From: Geodermatophilus sabuli
GTDB lineage: Bacteria; Actinomycetota; Actinomycetes; Mycobacteriales; Geodermatophilaceae
Assembly (NCBI RefSeq): GCF_010686765.1
Contig: NZ_JAAGWF010000002.1
Location: 1-64,000, forward strand
DNA: 64,000 nucleotides
Direction: 5' to 3'
Positions 1 through 10,509 of the stretch are shown piece after piece. The notes under the pieces are model-generated. The model worked only from the letters and a program-made list of their open reading frames with translations. It had not been told where the DNA came from and searched no databases. Numbering within the stretch: position 1 is the stretch's first letter; each line of letters begins with the position of its first letter. Made by a program: the position numbers and the translations under genes.

Positions 1-1
1 A

Positions 2-520
2 GCGGTGGGCCAGGCGGCGGTCGGTGCGGCGCGGGTCCTCGGTGCGAGCCGGGTGGTCGCCGTCGCCCGGTCCGAGGCGGCGCGGGAGCGGGCCCGGGCG
101 GCCGGCGCGGACGAGGTGCTGGCCCTGGAGGGGGACGCCGACGCCCTCGCCGCCCGGTTCGCCGAGGCCGCCGGGGGCGCGGTGGACGTCGTCGTCGACC
201 CGGTCTTCGGGGTGGCCGCCACCGCCGCCTCGCGGGTGCTGGCCGAGGGCGGCCGGCTGGTCAACCTCGGTGGAGCCGGGGGTGACGCCGCCGGCTTCTC
301 CTCAGCCGTGTTGCGCAGCCGCAGCGCCGAGCTGCTCGGCTACACCAACAACGCGCTCACCCCCGACCAGCGCCGGGACGCGCTCACCGCGGTCGCCGCG
401 CACGCTGCCGCCGGCCGCCTGGCGGTGGCGCACGACGTGCTGCCGCTCGCCGAGGTCGCCGACGCCTGGCGGCGGCAGGCCGCCGGGGAGGCCGGCGTCC
501 GGCTGGTGCTCGCCCCCTGA
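2..520 (+). CDS. NAD(P)H:quinone oxidoreductase / MDR-family dehydrogenase, 3' part only
   Basis: The frame is open from the window edge, so the 5' end is missing. About 172 residues remain. They form the C-terminal part of a zinc-less medium-chain dehydrogenase/quinone reductase: the end of a Rossmann fold (VGAARVLGASRVVAVARS), the usual 'A-D-E-V-L' strand, a VVVDPVFG stretch where this family has D-x-V-G, and GGRLVNLGGAGG near the dinucleotide site. No zinc-ligand cysteines are visible in the part present. It reads in the same direction as the intradiol dioxygenase that follows 50 bp later, so the two may be cotranscribed. The substrate cannot be named; a maleylacetate-type or quinone reductase role is only a guess. 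Confidence 0.8.
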   Translation, partial: AVGQAAVGAARVLGASRVVAVARSEAARERARAAGADEVLALEGDADALAARFAEAAGGAVDVVVDPVFGVAATAASRVLAEGGRLVNLGGAGGDAAGFSSAVLRSRSAELLGYTNNALTPDQRRDALTAVAAHAAAGRLAVAHDVLPLAEVADAWRRQAAGEAGVRLVLAP

Positions 521-570
521 ACCCCGCGGACGGCGCCCGCCGTCCGCCTCCCGGACACGAGGAGGACCCC

Positions 571-1434
571 GTGCAGCTGGTCACCGAGGACAACATCACC
601 GATCTCGCCGTCGAGCGCTGGGCCACGGCCGAGGACCCGCGGCTGGCCGAGCTCCTGACCGCGCTGGTCCGGCACCTGCACGCCTTCGCCCGCGAGGTGC
701 GGCTCACCGAGGCGGAGTGGATGGCGGCCATCCAGTGGCTGAACCGCACCGGCCAGATCAGCAACGAGAAGCGCGAGGAGTTCATCCTGACCTCCGACGT
801 CCTCGGGCTGTCGATGCTGGTCGTCCAGATGAACCACCGGCTCCACCCGGAGGCCACGCCCGCCACGGTCCTCGGCCCGTTCCACATCGAAGGCTCCCCG
901 GAGCTCGACCACGGCGCCGACATGTCGCAGGGGCTGCCCGGCCGGCCGCTGTACCTGCACGGCACGGTGCGCGACCTGGACGGCGCGCCGGTCGCGGGCG
1001 CGGTGCTCGACGTCTGGCAGTCGGACTCCGAGGGCCTGTACGAGTCCCAGCACGCCGACGTCGACGAGGCCCGGCTGCGGGCGAAGTACACGACCCGCGA
1101 GGACGGCAGCTACTGCGTGCGCACCATCGCGCCGCTGGGCTACTCCATCCCGATGGACGGCCCGGTCGGCGACCTGATCAGCCGCACCCGGATCAGCCAC
1201 TTCCGTCCCGCGCACATCCACTTCCTCCTCAACGTGCCCGGTTTCGAGCCGTTGATCACCCACCTGTTCGAGGAGGGCGCGCAGTACCTGGACAGCGACG
1301 TCGTGTTCGGCACCAAGCAGGAGCTGGTCGTCGCCTTCGAGCCGCGCGAGCCGGGCCCGACTCCCGACGGCGGGTCCAGTGACGTGCCGTGGTCGGAGGC
1401 CCGCTACGACTTCGTGCTGCAGCGCAGCGCCTGA
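571..1434 (+). CDS. Intradiol dioxygenase, hydroxyquinol 1,2-dioxygenase type
   Basis: 287 residues, GTG start preceded by a good GAGGAGG-like ribosome site. The N-terminal about 100 residues match the helical dimerisation domain of intradiol dioxygenases and end in TVLGPFHIEG. The catalytic beta-sandwich carries all four ferric-iron ligands: Tyr157 (GLYES), Tyr191 (LGYSIP), His215 and His217 (RPAHIHF). The stretch EAEWMAAIQWLNRTGQ followed by a REEFIL segment is typical of hydroxyquinol 1,2-dioxygenases, which open 1,2,4-trihydroxybenzene to maleylacetate; catechol 1,2-dioxygenase is the main alternative. The enzyme is cytoplasmic. No maleylacetate reductase is seen nearby, unless the truncated upstream dehydrogenase takes that role, which is not its usual family. 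Confidence 0.88.
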   Translation: MQLVTEDNITDLAVERWATAEDPRLAELLTALVRHLHAFAREVRLTEAEWMAAIQWLNRTGQISNEKREEFILTSDVLGLSMLVVQMNHRLHPEATPATVLGPFHIEGSPELDHGADMSQGLPGRPLYLHGTVRDLDGAPVAGAVLDVWQSDSEGLYESQHADVDEARLRAKYTTREDGSYCVRTIAPLGYSIPMDGPVGDLISRTRISHFRPAHIHFLLNVPGFEPLITHLFEEGAQYLDSDVVFGTKQELVVAFEPREPGPTPDGGSSDVPWSEARYDFVLQRSA

Positions 1435-1442
1435 GCCGGGGT

Positions 1443-1460
1443 CCCGCGCCCCCGCGCGGG
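1443..1460. terminator. GC-rich hairpin between convergent genes
   Basis: CCCGCGC (1443-1449) pairs with GCGCGGG (1454-1460) around a CCCC loop, just after the dioxygenase stop. There is no T-run. It lies between convergent genes and could act in either direction. The rest of the gap to 1614 shows nothing I can support. Confidence 0.4.
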
Positions 1461-1614
1461 TGTGCCACCGGGCGGGCCATCCGTGCCCGCGAGCGCCTCC
1501 CGGGCAGGAGGTGCGCCAGGCCGCCAACGCCACGAGGCCGGCGAGGAACGGCGGCGCGTCGACCAGCCGCAGCGAGCGGCCGGAGCCCGTCGCGAGCGTG
1601 GCGGCCGGCGCCGG

Positions 1615-2526
1615 CTACGTGCGCAGGGCGGGCAGCACGGCCCGCGTGAACAGATCGACGATGCCGGACCGGGCCGCGCCCTCGCCGACGGGGGAGAAGA
1701 CCAGCGTCTGCGCACCGGCGTCGGCGTACTCCCGGATCCGGGCGGCGACCCGGCCGGGATCACCGTGCAGCAGGTACCGGTCGGCCAGCGGGCCGAAGTC
1801 CTGCTGGTAGACCGCGCTCACCGTCTCGACGACCTGGGCGCGCGAGCGGTCGGGGTCGTCGTCCACGCCGCCCCAGCAGAACACCGCGCCACCGACGGCG
1901 GCCGGGTCCCGGCCGGCCGCCTCGGCCGCGTCGCGCACCTCGGTCAGGCTGCGCGCCAGCTGCTCGGGTGTGTACATGTACGGCATCCAGACGTCGCCGA
2001 ACCGGCCGGCCCGGCGGATCGCCGCGGGCCGGCGCCCACCCAGCCAGATCGGGGGCCCGCCGGGCTGCACCGGTCCGGGGTCCAGCGCCAGGCCCGGGAC
2101 CCGGGTGAACCGGCCGGCGAAGTCGACCGGCCCGCCGGCCCACAGCGCCCGCATGAGCTCGAGCGCCTCGTCGGACCGCGCGCCGCGCTCGGTCACCTCG
2201 ACGCCGGCGGCGAGGAACTCCGGCGGGTGCTCGCCGCCGACGCCGATCCCCAGGTCGAAGCGGCCGCCGCTGACCTGGTCCAGCGTGGTCGCGAGCTTGG
2301 CCGCCAGCGCCGCCGGGTACAGCGGCAGGACGGTCAGCGAGCTGAGCAGCCGGATCCGGGACGTCGCGCCGGCGGCCGCGGCGAGGGCGACGAAGCCGTT
2401 GGCCACCGGTCCGTGGAAGAACAGGTGCTCGCCGGTCGCGACGCCGTCGTAGCCGCCGTCCTCGGCGGCCCGGGCCTGCGCGGCGACGGCGGTCTGGTCG
2501 CTGCCCAGCGTGAGGACGACGCGCAC
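1615..2526 (-). CDS. LLM-class flavin-dependent oxidoreductase
   Basis: 303 residues from a GTG whose GAGGA ribosome site overlaps the stop of the upstream ferredoxin gene (8 bp gap), so it is probably translationally coupled. The sequence is a luciferase-like TIM barrel: an N-terminal VATGEHLFF segment, SRIRLLSSLTVLPLYP, the LDQVSGGRFDLGIGVG block and GGPPIWLGGRRPAAIRRAGRFGDVW, all typical of F420- or FMN-dependent LLM monooxygenases and reductases. It is the last gene of the box operon. Its role there is unknown; a ring or side-chain oxidation, or an F420-linked reduction, is possible. The stop codon is TAG, which matters because TAG is also read as selenocysteine elsewhere in the window. 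Confidence 0.85.
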   Translation of the reverse strand: MRVVLTLGSDQTAVAAQARAAEDGGYDGVATGEHLFFHGPVANGFVALAAAAGATSRIRLLSSLTVLPLYPAALAAKLATTLDQVSGGRFDLGIGVGGEHPPEFLAAGVEVTERGARSDEALELMRALWAGGPVDFAGRFTRVPGLALDPGPVQPGGPPIWLGGRRPAAIRRAGRFGDVWMPYMYTPEQLARSLTEVRDAAEAAGRDPAAVGGAVFCWGGVDDDPDRSRAQVVETVSAVYQQDFGPLADRYLLHGDPGRVAARIREYADAGAQTLVFSPVGEGAARSGIVDLFTRAVLPALRT

Positions 2527-2534
2527 GCCGGTCC

Positions 2535-2867
2535 TCAGCCGTGCTCGCCGACGAGCTCGGTGTCCACCCCGATGCGGCCGACCTTCGAGGCGCCCCCCGG
2601 ACTGCCCAGCGGCGCGTCGCGGCCGGGCAGCAGCTCGACGAAGAACCGGCGGTTGTCGGCGACGTGCGGCTCGTTCTCCTCGGTCACCCGCCGGTCCTGC
2701 GCGATCGCCTCGACCGGGCACACCGGCTCGCAGGCGCCGCAGTCGATGCACTCCTTGGGGTTGATGTAGAGCTTGCGGTCGCCTTCGTAGATGCAGTCGA
2801 CCGGGCACTCCTCCACGCAGGACATGTCCGTGGTGTCGATGCACTCCGAACCGATGACGTAGGGCAC
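2535..2867 (-). CDS. fdxA: 7Fe/8Fe ferredoxin, FdxA type
   Basis: 110 residues, GTG start with GGAGG upstream. The N-terminus has the FdxA cysteine pattern: C9, C17, C21 (VEECPVDC), C25, then C40-x2-C43-x2-C46-x3-C50-P. C9, C17 and C50 would hold a [3Fe-4S] cluster and C21, C40, C43 and C46 a [4Fe-4S] cluster. The family shuttles single electrons in the cytoplasm. It sits 52 bp downstream of a ferredoxin-NADP reductase inside the box operon, so the likely job is to carry electrons from that reductase to the BoxB di-iron oxygenase. A general housekeeping FdxA would be the alternative, but the position argues for a dedicated role. Confidence 0.9.
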   Translation of the reverse strand: MPYVIGSECIDTTDMSCVEECPVDCIYEGDRKLYINPKECIDCGACEPVCPVEAIAQDRRVTEENEPHVADNRRFFVELLPGRDAPLGSPGGASKVGRIGVDTELVGEHG

Positions 2868-2919
2868 GGGGGCCTCCTGGCTGGGGCGGGTGGGTGGTCG
2901 ACGGCGCGGTGGGCCCGGC

Positions 2920-4002
2920 TCAGGAGTGCGCGTTCGCGCCGATGCCGGCCGGGTCGTCGCTGCTGTGCCCGGGGAAGAGGGGCTGGTCGGGGTCGAGGTA
3001 GGTCGCGGCGTTGTTGACCGCGGTCGCTGCCTCCCCGAACCCGACCGAGATCAACCGCACCTTGCCCGCGTACTCGGTGATGTCGCCGGCCGAGTAGACG
3101 CCGGACACCGACGTCCGCATGGCCGTGTCGACGAGGATCTTGCGGTCGACGATGTCGATGCCCCAGCCCTCCAGGGGACCGATGTCGGCGGTGAAGCCGA
3201 GCGCGGCGATGACCGCCTGCGCCCTGTGCGGGGTGACGGTGCCGTCCTTGGTGCGCACGTGCACGGTGTGCAGGGCCTCCACGCCGTCGACGGGGCCGCC
3301 CTCCAGGGAGTCGACCTGCGCGTCGGTGACGACGACGGTCGACCCCTTCTCCATGTCGGCCACGCTCGCCGCGTGCGCGCGGAAGTTCTTCCGGCGGTGC
3401 ACCAGGGTGACCGAGGCGGCGATGCCGTCGAGGGCCAGCGCCCAGTCCACCGCGCTGTCCCCACCGCCGACGATGACCACGTCCTGGCCGGCGTGCGCGG
3501 CCAGCTCCTTGACCACGTACGTCAGGCCCCGGCCCTCCCAGACGTCCCCGCCGGGCAGCGGCCGCGGGGTGAAGGTGCCGATCCCGCCGGTGACGACCAC
3601 GGCCCCGCAGGAGATGCGGGTGCCCTTGCCGGTGGTCACCACCAGCCGGTCGCCGGCCCGCGGGCGGTGTCCGGCCTCGTCGGTCAGGGACTCCGCGCGC
3701 TCGCCCAGCACGTAGACCGGGTCGAAGCGGGCCGCCTGGGTGACCAGGCCGGCGACCAGGTCCCGGCCCCTGATGCCGGGGAAGCCGGCGACGTCGTAGA
3801 CCATCTTCTCCGGGTAGAGCGCCATGACCTGGCCGCCCGGCTCGGGCAGGCTGTCGACCACCGCCGTCCGCAGGCCACGGAAGCCGGCGTAGTACGCGGC
3901 GTAGAGCCCGGCCGGCCCCGCCCCGACGACCAGCAGGTCCACCGCGACCTCCCGGCCGCCCCCCGTCGCCGTCGCGGGCGGCCGCGTGTCGGTCGCGGTC
4001 AT
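2920..4002 (-). CDS. Ferredoxin--NADP+ reductase, thioredoxin-reductase-like (YumC type)
   Basis: 360 residues, ATG start that overlaps the stop of the CoA-ligase gene by four bases (ATGA). Two Rossmann motifs are visible: [19 protein letters not shown] near residue 23 for FAD and [15 protein letters not shown] near residue 175 for NADPH. The protein has the thioredoxin reductase fold, but the CxxC redox pair of that family is absent, which is diagnostic for YumC/FNR2-type ferredoxin reductases. The C-terminal [11 protein letters not shown] block is the second FAD contact. Between benzoate-CoA ligase and ferredoxin, it most likely feeds electrons to BoxB, replacing the fused BoxA reductase of proteobacteria. 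Confidence 0.88.
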   Translation of the reverse strand: MTATDTRPPATATGGGREVAVDLLVVGAGPAGLYAAYYAGFRGLRTAVVDSLPEPGGQVMALYPEKMVYDVAGFPGIRGRDLVAGLVTQAARFDPVYVLGERAESLTDEAGHRPRAGDRLVVTTGKGTRISCGAVVVTGGIGTFTPRPLPGGDVWEGRGLTYVVKELAAHAGQDVVIVGGGDSAVDWALALDGIAASVTLVHRRKNFRAHAASVADMEKGSTVVVTDAQVDSLEGGPVDGVEALHTVHVRTKDGTVTPHRAQAVIAALGFTADIGPLEGWGIDIVDRKILVDTAMRTSVSGVYSAGDITEYAGKVRLISVGFGEAATAVNNAATYLDPDQPLFPGHSSDDPAGIGANAHS

Positions 4003-5672
4003 GCAGGCCCTCCGGACGCCATGTTGTCGGCCCGGGCGGCTCCGCTGAGCCGGTCGAGGGCCAGCTCGCGGACCCGGAAGCGCTGCAGCTTCCCGGTCGC
4101 GGTGGTGGGGAGCTCGTCGAACACGAGGACGTGCCGCGGGCGCTTGAAGGCGGCCAGCCCGTCGCGGCAGAACGCCACGAGGTCATCGGGCACCGTCGTC
4201 GACCCCGGCGCCAGGACGGCGCAGGCGACCGGCTTGTCCAGGCCGTCGGCGTCGGGCAGCGAGACGACGACCACCTGGGTGACGTCGGGGTGCTGGCGCA
4301 GCCGCTCCTCGACCTCGGTCGGGGAGACCCAGATGCCGCCGGCCTTGATGATGTCGTCGGTGCGGCCCAGCGAGGTGTAGTAGCCGTCGGCGCTGCGCAC
4401 GTAGGTGTCTCCGGTGCGCACCCACGGGCCCTGGAACACCCGCCGGGTGACCTCCGTCCGCGACCAGTAGCCGGTGGCCGCCGAGTCCCCGCGGACGTAG
4501 AGGTGACCGGGGGTGCCGTCGGGGACCGGGGCGCCGTCGTCGTCGACGATCTTCGCCTCGTAGCCCGCGACGATCTCGCCGGTGCTGCCCGCTCGGGTGC
4601 GGCCGGGCCGGCCGCTGATGAAGATGTGCAGCATCTCGGTCGAGCCGATGCCGTCGAGCATCTCCACCCCGAAGGTGCTGGTGAACCGCTCGAACAGCGC
4701 GGCGGGGAACGCCTCGCCGGCCGACACGCAGGCGCGGACGCCGGCGAAGGTGTCGGCGGGGAGGCCGGCGGCCAGCAGCGCCGCGAAGTAGGTGGGCCCG
4801 CCGAAGAAGAGGGTCGGCCGGAACTCGCGGAGCACCCGGGCCGTGCCGGCGGGGCTGGGCCGGGACCGGTCGAGCACCGTGCTGGCGCCGACCGAGAAGG
4901 GGAAGGTCATCGTGTTGCCGAGCCCGTAGGCGAAGAAGAACTTGGCCACCGAGAAGGTGACGTCGTCCGGGCCGATGGCCAGGACGTCGCGGGCGTAGGT
5001 CTCGGCGGTGTCCCGCAGCGACCCGTGCCGGTGCATCGCGCCCTTCGGGGTGCCGGTCGTGCCCGACGTGTAGAGCCAGAACGCGGGCGAGTCGGCGACC
5101 GTCGGATAGGGGGTCGCGACCTGCCCGAGGACGTCCGCGCCCGCCGCGACGAAGGACTCCCAGGTGCGCACCCGGGCCCCGTCGACCTCCGGCAGCTCCG
5201 GAGCGCCGAGGACGACCACGTCGGCGAGGTCCCGGGCACCTCCGACGGCGGGCGCGAGGTCGGTGAACTCCGAGCTCAGCGCCACCAGCCGGGCCCGGCT
5301 GTCCCGGGCCAGCAGGGCGATGTCCTTGGGCTTGAGCATGGTGCTCACCGGCACCGGCACGGCGCCGATCCGGAGTCCGGCCAGGAAGGCGGTGAGCAGC
5401 TCGGGAGTGTCGCCCATGCACAGCAGCAGCCGCTCCTCGGGGCGGACGCCGGAGGCCACCAGCGCGGCGGCGAACCGGTGGACGGCGTCGTCGAGGTCGG
5501 CGTAGCTGAGCGTGCGGACGCTGCCGTCCAGGTCGATCGCGGTGACGGCCCGCGCCTGCGGCGTCGCCCGCGCGTGGCGGGTGACCAGCCACTCGGCCGC
5601 GTTGAACAGGTCCGTGTCCGGCACCGTGCGCGCGAGGGGGAGGTCGGGAGGTGCGGTCTCGAGGGTGGCCAC
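3999..5672 (-). CDS. Benzoate-CoA ligase family protein
   Basis: 557 residues from a GTG at 5672 with AAGGG upstream; the frame extends 45 bp further but without a better site. ANL-family adenylating enzyme: the phosphate loop YTSGTTGTPKG is near residue 202, the ARFFFAYGLG-like segment (AKFFFAYGLGNTMTFPF) is typical of benzoate-CoA ligases, GIGSTEMLH is the aryl-substrate/adenine motif, TGDTY the hinge region, and PTTATGKLQR carries the C-terminal catalytic lysine. It would convert benzoate, or a substituted benzoate, to the CoA thioester with ATP. It follows boxB by 84 bp, a gap that contains a strong hairpin. The context makes benzoate the likely substrate. Confidence 0.9.
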   Translation of the reverse strand: MATLETAPPDLPLARTVPDTDLFNAAEWLVTRHARATPQARAVTAIDLDGSVRTLSYADLDDAVHRFAAALVASGVRPEERLLLCMGDTPELLTAFLAGLRIGAVPVPVSTMLKPKDIALLARDSRARLVALSSEFTDLAPAVGGARDLADVVVLGAPELPEVDGARVRTWESFVAAGADVLGQVATPYPTVADSPAFWLYTSGTTGTPKGAMHRHGSLRDTAETYARDVLAIGPDDVTFSVAKFFFAYGLGNTMTFPFSVGASTVLDRSRPSPAGTARVLREFRPTLFFGGPTYFAALLAAGLPADTFAGVRACVSAGEAFPAALFERFTSTFGVEMLDGIGSTEMLHIFISGRPGRTRAGSTGEIVAGYEAKIVDDDGAPVPDGTPGHLYVRGDSAATGYWSRTEVTRRVFQGPWVRTGDTYVRSADGYYTSLGRTDDIIKAGGIWVSPTEVEERLRQHPDVTQVVVVSLPDADGLDKPVACAVLAPGSTTVPDDLVAFCRDGLAAFKRPRHVLVFDELPTTATGKLQRFRVRELALDRLSGAARADNMASGGPA

Positions 5673-5698
5673 GCTGCTCAGCCCTTCTGGTGACGTGG

Positions 5699-5757
5699 CC
5701 CTCCTGCGGGATCCCACCCCGAGCGTGCGAGGGGTGGGGGGCAGGAGGGTCCTTTTT
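5699..5757. terminator. Compound hairpin with T-run between boxB and the CoA ligase
   Basis: Outer arms CCCTCCTGC (5699-5707) and GCAGGAGGG (5741-5749), inner arms CCCACCCC and GGGGTGGG, loop of about 10 bases. A run of five T (5753-5757) follows on the plus strand, so as a classical terminator it points rightwards. On the minus strand it lies directly after the boxB stop and may partly terminate or process the box transcript before the ligase gene. Confidence 0.6.
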
Positions 5758-7238
5758 CAGAAGCGGACGTAGTCGTACTCGACCGGCAGGGAGTTGATGC
5801 CGACCGAGGGCGGGGAGATCCAGCCGGCGAACTCGCCCGGCTCGTAGTGCGGCACCATCAGCTCGGCCACGCGGGCGCGGTCGTCGGGCGTGGGCAGGTG
5901 GTCGCCCACGATCGCGTCCCAGGTCGCCTCGTCGACGATCTCGCCGGTGGGCGTCACGTGGTGCCCGGCGAAGGCGCCGACCTTCCGGTTGAAGCCCTGG
6001 TGCGGCAGGACGAGCCGCTCCTCCAGCCCGGCGTCCTCCAGCTCCTGGTTCCACCGCCGGACGCCGTTCTCGCAGTCGGCGGCGTACTCGTTGCGCAGGT
6101 CCAGGTTGAGCGCGGTGAGCATCGGCACCGTCTTGAGGCTCATCGCGCCGTTGTCGATGATCGGCACGTCCATGGTCAGGTCGTGCAGCTGGTGGTCGTC
6201 CTTGCGGCGGGTCTCCATCCACCGGCCCTTGAGCCCGGCGGTGTAGTACGACGCGACGTTCGACGACGTCTCGGAGCCGAAGAGGTCCATCGACACCGAG
6301 TACTGGAAGTTCAGGTACTTCTGGATCACCGAGAGCGGGATGCCGCCGTACTGCCAGATGTCGTCGGTGCCGTGCTCCCTCATGAGCTGGGCGGTCCGCT
6401 GGACGGTGCGCTGCACGCCCGTCGTCCCGACGAACATGTGGTGCGCCTCCTCCTTGAGCATGAACTCGCAGGTGCGCGCCAGCGGGTCGAAGCCACTCTC
6501 CTTGAGCGTGCCGAGCTGGTACTTGCCGTCCCGGTCGGTGAAGTAGGTGAACATGAAGAACGACAGCCAGTCGGTCGTCTCCTCGTTGAAGGCACCGAGG
6601 ATGCGCGGGGAGTCGAAGTCGCCGGAGTTGCGCTTGAGCAGCTGCTCGGCCTCCTCGCGGCCGTCCTTCCCGAAGTAGGCCTGCAGCAGGTAGACCATCG
6701 CCCAGAGGTGGCGGCCCTCCTCGACGTTGACCTGGAAGAGGTTGCGCATGTCGTAGAGCGACGGCGCGGTCATGCCGAGGTGGCGCTGCTGCTCGACCGA
6801 GGCGGGCTCGGTGTCGCCCTGGACGACGATCAGGCGGCGCAGGTCCGACCGGTGCTCGCCGGGGACCTCCTGCCAGGCCGGCTCGCCCAGCCTGTCCCCG
6901 AAGTTCACCTTGCGGTCGGGGTCGCGCTCGGCGAGGAAGATGCCCCACCGGTAGTCCTCCATCGGCACCCGGTCGAAGTGTGCCCAGCCGTCGCGGCCGA
7001 CCGCGATCGCGGTGCGCAGGTAGACGTCGTGGGTCGGGACGGAGGGCCCGAGGGTCTTCCACCAGTCGAGGAACTTGGGCTGCCAGGCCTCCAGGGCACG
7101 CTGCAGCTTGCGGTCGCCGGCGAGGTTGACGTTGTTCGGGATCTTCTCGCTGTAGTCGATCCTCGACAGCGGCCCGGTCGGGGTGGGGGCGTCGCCGGTG
7201 ACGGTGCCGGACTGCGGGGTGGATTCGGTCGTGGTCAT
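5757..7238 (-). CDS. boxB: Benzoyl-CoA 2,3-epoxidase, oxygenase subunit
   Basis: 493 residues, ATG start two bases after the boxC stop. BoxB is a di-iron enzyme that epoxidises the ring of benzoyl-CoA with O2 and external electrons. Two metal-ligand motifs are clear: EEGRH at 173-177 and EEAHH at 263-267. N-terminal KIPNNVNL and the long segments around DWLSFFMFTYFTDRDGK and DYVRF at the C-terminus are characteristic of BoxB. Length matches the family (about 475 residues). Order boxC-boxB-ligase fits the known box pathway. The partner BoxA is missing here; see the ferredoxin and ferredoxin reductase downstream. Confidence 0.95.
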   Translation of the reverse strand: MTTTESTPQSGTVTGDAPTPTGPLSRIDYSEKIPNNVNLAGDRKLQRALEAWQPKFLDWWKTLGPSVPTHDVYLRTAIAVGRDGWAHFDRVPMEDYRWGIFLAERDPDRKVNFGDRLGEPAWQEVPGEHRSDLRRLIVVQGDTEPASVEQQRHLGMTAPSLYDMRNLFQVNVEEGRHLWAMVYLLQAYFGKDGREEAEQLLKRNSGDFDSPRILGAFNEETTDWLSFFMFTYFTDRDGKYQLGTLKESGFDPLARTCEFMLKEEAHHMFVGTTGVQRTVQRTAQLMREHGTDDIWQYGGIPLSVIQKYLNFQYSVSMDLFGSETSSNVASYYTAGLKGRWMETRRKDDHQLHDLTMDVPIIDNGAMSLKTVPMLTALNLDLRNEYAADCENGVRRWNQELEDAGLEERLVLPHQGFNRKVGAFAGHHVTPTGEIVDEATWDAIVGDHLPTPDDRARVAELMVPHYEPGEFAGWISPPSVGINSLPVEYDYVRF

Positions 7239-7240
7239 GG

Positions 7241-8965
<1,725 letters not shown>

Positions 8966-9030
8966 GGGGCCTCCAGGGAGTCGCAGCAGGTGGTGCGGGC
9001 GGGCTACCGCACTGCCGTCGCGGCCCATCC

Positions 9031-9073
9031 TGACGTGCTACACGACTATGCGCAAGCGGCGGAGCGAGTGTAG
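9031..9073 (-). promoter_or_regulatory. Candidate operator of the box operon (paired CTACAC/GTGTAG)
   Basis: CTACAC (9038-9043) and GTGTAG (9068-9073) form an inverted repeat with starts 30 bp apart, 66-108 bp upstream of the boxC start. The left arm lies inside TGACGTGCTACAC (9031-9043), a 13-mer repeated exactly at 14539-14551 in front of the liv operon, where the right arm recurs as ATGTAG with the same 30-bp spacing. On the minus strand TACACT (9072-9067) could also be a -10 box. The nearby PaaX-type regulator is the obvious candidate binder. Confidence 0.5.
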
Positions 9074-9147
9074 ATCTCCCGATCTCGGGGGAGACGGACG
9101 CGGTCCGCGGTGCCACGCTGGGGCCCGAGCCCAGGGGAGGGGTCGCG

Positions 9148-9795
9148 ATGACCACGACGGACGTCCGGACCGACCGGTGGCGGTGGGTGGCCGACCCCGA
9201 CCCGCGGTGGGACCCCGACCGCGAGCGGGTCTTCGCCGCCATCCCCGACCGGGTCTTCCCCACGATGCCGCGGCGTCCCGGCGCGCGACTGCCCGGCGAC
9301 TGGTGGCGCGTGGAGGACGAGCACGGGGTGGTCGGCTACGGGTGGCTCGACGACGTCTGGGGTGACGCGGAGATCCTGCTGGCCGTCGAGCAGGGTGTGC
9401 GGGGCAGCGGTGCCGGGGCCTTCACGCTGGCCCGGCTGGAGGAGGAGGCGGTCGCCCGCGGACTCAACTACGTGCTCAACGTGGTCCGCGACACCCATCC
9501 CGAGCGGGAGGGAGTGACCGCCTGGCTGCTGGCCCGGGGGTTCACCGCCGACGAGGGCGGCCGGCTGCGCAAGCGGGTCGGCGACCGCACCCGCGACGTC
9601 GGTCAGCGGCAGGCCGGCCGGCCGGGCACCGGCACGGCGCCCCTCCCCGACGGCGGGCGGCAGGAGCGCTACGCCGCGGAGCGGGACCGCGCGGCCGGCC
9701 GCGGGCACCCCGACGACCGGACCGGGGGGTCCGACCTCGGTCCGGGCACCGAGGAGAGCGGCGGCTACGTCGCCCAGGAGCAGCACCGTTTCTGA
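9148..9795 (+). CDS. GNAT-like N-acetyltransferase family protein with charged C-terminal tail
   Basis: 215 residues, ATG start with GGGGAGGGG upstream, divergent from boxC. The first about 150 residues look like a GNAT fold: a substrate-side N-terminus, EILLAVEQGVRGSGAGAFTLARLEEEA (the acetyl-CoA binding loop and helix, residues about 81-103) and a LNYVLNVVR strand. From about residue 150 it becomes a hydrophilic, probably disordered tail rich in R, D and G, ending in ESGGYVAQEQHRF. The substrate is unknown. It does not look like a pathway enzyme; it happens to lie between the box and liv operons and may be unrelated to both. Confidence 0.7.
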   Translation: MTTTDVRTDRWRWVADPDPRWDPDRERVFAAIPDRVFPTMPRRPGARLPGDWWRVEDEHGVVGYGWLDDVWGDAEILLAVEQGVRGSGAGAFTLARLEEEAVARGLNYVLNVVRDTHPEREGVTAWLLARGFTADEGGRLRKRVGDRTRDVGQRQAGRPGTGTAPLPDGGRQERYAAERDRAAGRGHPDDRTGGSDLGPGTEESGGYVAQEQHRF

Positions 9796-9807
9796 CGTCG
9801 TCGTCTC

Positions 9808-10509
9808 CTAGGCCACGCCGAGGAGGGCGTGGGCGACCGAGCTGTCCCGGCGGAACTCCTGGGTCGGGGAGCGGTGCACCACCCGGCCCTTGTCCACCAC
9901 CGCGATCTCGTCGGCGACGGCGAAGGCCAGGTGCAGGTCCTGCTCGACGACCACCAGCGTCGTCCCCTCGGCCTTCATGCCGGAGATCGCGTGCCCCACG
10001 AGGTCGACCACGGCGGGGGCCAGACCGTCGGAGGGCTCGTCCATGAGCACCAGCCGGGGGTTGGTGAGCAGGGCCCGCGCGATCGCCAGCATCTGCTGCT
10101 CGCCGCCGGAGAGCTGACCGGCCGCGTGCCGGCGGCGTTCGCCGAGCCGGGGGAGCAGTTCGAGCACCCGGGGGGCGTCCCACGGCCCGCGGCCCCGGCC
10201 TCGCCGGGCGGCGAGGTCGAGGTGCTCGGTGACGGTGAGCGGCGCCCAGACCCGCCGGCCCTGGGGCACGAGGGCCACACCGGCCCGCGCCACGACGTCG
10301 GGACGGCGGCCGGCGAGGTCCCGGCCCTCCAGCCGCACCGTGCCCGCGGACGGCGTCACCAGCCCCATGAGCGTGTGCACCAGCGTGGTCTTGCCGACGC
10401 CGTTGCGGCCGAGCAGCCCCAGCACCTGACCGGCGGCGACGTCGAGGTCGATCCCCTGCAGGACGGTGCTGCGCCGGTAGCCCGAGCGCAGGCCACGGAC
10501 CTCGAGCAC
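9808..10509 (-). CDS. livF: Branched-chain amino acid/aromatic acid ABC transporter, ATPase LivF
   Basis: 233 residues. Walker A is GRNGVGKTT (about residues 34-42), the signature LSGGEQQ is near 135, Walker B is RLVLMDEP near 158, and the switch histidine region reads VVVEQD. The short form without the extra C-terminal extension is LivF. It follows livG directly (1 base apart) as the last gene of a minus-strand liv operon. In this place, between box genes and a PaaX regulator, the transporter more likely imports benzoate or a related aromatic acid than leucine; that is inference. Stop codon TAG, 12 bp from the convergent GNAT gene. Confidence 0.9.
   Translation of the reverse strand: MLEVRGLRSGYRRSTVLQGIDLDVAAGQVLGLLGRNGVGKTTLVHTLMGLVTPSAGTVRLEGRDLAGRRPDVVARAGVALVPQGRRVWAPLTVTEHLDLAARRGRGRGPWDAPRVLELLPRLGERRRHAAGQLSGGEQQMLAIARALLTNPRLVLMDEPSDGLAPAVVDLVGHAISGMKAEGTTLVVVEQDLHLAFAVADEIAVVDKGRVVHRSPTQEFRRDSSVAHALLGVA

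Noticed and set aside
340..1533. Long open frames antisense to genes, here opposite the dioxygenase and at many other places (for example opposite the box, liv and IlvD genes)
   Set aside because: They are a by-product of high GC in third codon positions. Their translations are rich in R, G, H and P, have no domain features and lack ribosome sites.
1435..1617. Read-through of the TAG that ends the LLM gene, since the frame stays open beyond it
   Set aside because: The extension runs through the intergenic hairpin and then antisense to the dioxygenase; it shows no UxxC-like motif and no SECIS-like hairpin comparable to that at 28121.
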